DNA from: Lachnospiraceae bacterium
GTDB taxonomy: Bacteria; Bacillota; Clostridia; Lachnospirales; Lachnospiraceae
Direction: 5' to 3'
Assembly: GCA_009774395.1 (NCBI GenBank)
Contig: VSNQ01000124.1
Location: forward strand, 1 to 13,731
Length of the DNA: 13,731 nt
Shown here: one piece after another, positions 12,756-13,731 of the stretch
How the letters are laid out: each line of letters opens with the position of its first letter
Position numbering within the stretch: the first letter of the stretch is position 1
Notes under the pieces: generated by a model
Seen by the model: only the letters and a program-made list of their open reading frames with translations
Told to the model about the DNA's origin: nothing
Database searches by the model: none
Made by a program: the position numbers and the translations under genes

Positions 12756-13010
12756 ATGTCAATATTGCAGAAACAAGTGATTCAATCCCTTGATGGTTTG
12801 TCCGATGATAATTTACAGTTTTTACTTGATATGATTTCGCGTTTTATAAAACCTGATAAAATTGAGGAAGATCATAATGACAAATTAGTCATAATTAAAG
12901 ACAATATTCACAGGATTGGTAGTTTAGAAGGTCAGGATCTTATTGATGCAGATTATGATATAGATGAGTGTAATGGTGAAATCGCAGAAATGTTTGGGGT
13001 AAAGATTTGA
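12756..13010 (+). CDS. Antitoxin-like small protein without its toxin
   Basis: This 84-residue acidic protein starts MSILQKQVIQSLDGLSDDNL and continues QFLLDMISRFIKP. After a variable linker it ends DECNGEIAEMFGVKI. The opening helix with LSDDNLQFLLDMI and the closing EIAEMFG resemble a family of short antitoxins found in many copies in Lachnospiraceae, usually placed in front of a toxin gene. AGAAAGGTGG lies about 9 bases before ATG 12756; an upstream start at 12744 has no better site. No toxin frame follows: the sequence after 13010 contains only a short open tail. The link to antitoxins is from memory of the family and is moderate; the protein frame itself is convincing. Confidence 0.65.
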   Translation: MSILQKQVIQSLDGLSDDNLQFLLDMISRFIKPDKIEEDHNDKLVIIKDNIHRIGSLEGQDLIDADYDIDECNGEIAEMFGVKI

Positions 13011-13731
13011 AGCTGCCGTTGCGTATAGTGGAAAGCCGTGCGAATGATTTAAAACGATATAATTAATTTTATAGTGGATTATGAAAGCAGGATCTCTTGA
13101 AACGGTGGGGTTTTGCTTTTATTATATGTTTTCTTTATTTGTTGGTATAATTTGATAAATAAATGACAACATATTTCTTTTTCTCTTTTTCCCTTTATGT
13201 ACACATTCCAGTTTTAAACAGAGCTTAAAAACAATTTACACATAAAAATATTATCTATATTTTATGTAGCAATAGCATGATATTACTTAAGCAATTAAAA
13301 ACCCTGATAAAACATTCTTATTAAATTGCTGTTTTATCAGGATTATTTAAAAAAACGGTGTGATTTATAATCGCATAAGTAATCTATAATTTCACCAAAA
13401 TTTATAATAAATATAAACACACTAATACAGTTTATCTATACAATTTATGTGCAAAACTATTAACGATTCATAATAATATTTCGGAAAAATATAATGCACT
13501 TTATGTGCACAAACGCACTTTATATAACTTAAAAACTATGCAGAATATGTAAAATAGAAATATTATTTATTTTACACTATCATAATTTTTTTTGTATTGT
13601 TATTATTTATACACAATAACAATGCATAAGAATATGCACTTTCTTTATATATAATATAGATTGTTATTTACAAAAATATTTTTATATAATATTGCAAAAT
13701 ATAATGCGTAAATCGGTGCAGTATACAATAT
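13011..13731. other. AT-rich gene-free region with hairpins and repeated motifs
   Basis: No coding frame is visible on either strand. At 13084-13119 lies a decayed version of the terminator at 11356 (AAAGCA/TGCTTT), followed by TTTTATTATAT and an extended -10 box, TGGTATAAT (13143-13151), again without a gene. CCTGATAAAAC (13303-13313) and GTTTTATCAGG (13331-13341) form a perfect 11-bp stem. TTTATGTGCA-like sequences recur at 13194, 13235 (inverse), 13444 and 13500, and GCACTTT at 13496, 13515 and 13636. The last 250 bases are extremely AT-rich. Confidence 0.5.
13303..13341. other. Perfect 11-bp stem-loop
   Basis: CCTGATAAAAC and GTTTTATCAGG pair perfectly around a 17-base loop. On the + strand the stem is followed by ATTATTTAAAAAAA, without a T-run. 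On the - strand it is followed by TTTTTAATTGC, so it could terminate transcription coming from the right. The loop also contains AATTGCT, which can pair with AGCAATT at 13290-13296. Confidence 0.55.

Noticed and set aside
13011..13075. Remnant toxin gene after the antitoxin-like gene
   Set aside because: Only a 20-codon open tail (LPLRIVESRANDLKRYN) is present, too short to assign to any toxin family.

Overview
The window looks like a low-GC Firmicutes chromosome, most likely a Clostridia/Lachnospiraceae-type anaerobe. Three things suggest this: the gene order resembles the Bacillus yaaQ-yaaR-holB-yaaT-yabB-yabC block, AT-rich ribosome binding sites of the AGGAGG type are common, and there are several accessory fragments of a kind frequent in that family (Rpn-like PD-(D/E)XK proteins, a BrnT/BrnA pair, an spmA gene). 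The assignment comes from gene content only.

Layout. (1) 1-1118: the 3' part of an Rpn-family PD-(D/E)XK protein gene broken by a 99-bp TA-flanked MITE-like insertion, then a gene-free stretch carrying a 155-bp near-palindromic MITE-like element. (2) 1119-1637: a lone HD-domain phosphohydrolase. (3) 1638-8462: the housekeeping core: pyruvate kinase with a long hairpin-rich leader, a guanylate-kinase-like protein in the place where Bacillus has tmk, yaaR, holB (DNA polymerase III delta'), ricT/yaaT, a TrmN6-type tRNA methyltransferase and rsmI, all on the + strand. (4) 8463-10478: a free-standing acyl carrier protein, an orphan LytTR response regulator and spmA. (5) 10479-13010: a decayed accessory zone with an N-terminally truncated Rpn-like gene and its terminator, a diverged 3' remnant of a second spmA, a BrnT toxin gene broken by another MITE-like insertion plus a frameshift, an intact BrnA-like antitoxin, an unrecognised open stretch and a lone antitoxin-like gene. 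(6) 13011-13731: very AT-rich DNA without genes, with hairpins and a repeated motif.

The core genes join glycolysis (pyk), DNA replication (holB), RNA and biofilm/sporulation control (ricT) and tRNA/rRNA modification (trmN6, rsmI). The most unusual local structure is around holB. Its translation start region is present as three tandem 40-bp units, each with its own ribosome-binding-like sequence and ATG; the first gives ATG-TGA, the second a five-codon reading frame and the third the real gene. The holB 3' end is also duplicated, as two 68-bp units. The other main theme is small non-autonomous elements: three unrelated MITE-like insertions and one shortened derivative. Two of the insertions can be removed on paper to restore a recognisable protein frame exactly at the junction. 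No complete new defence or regulatory system is evident; the accessory part is best read as a graveyard of toxin-antitoxin and Rpn-type genes.
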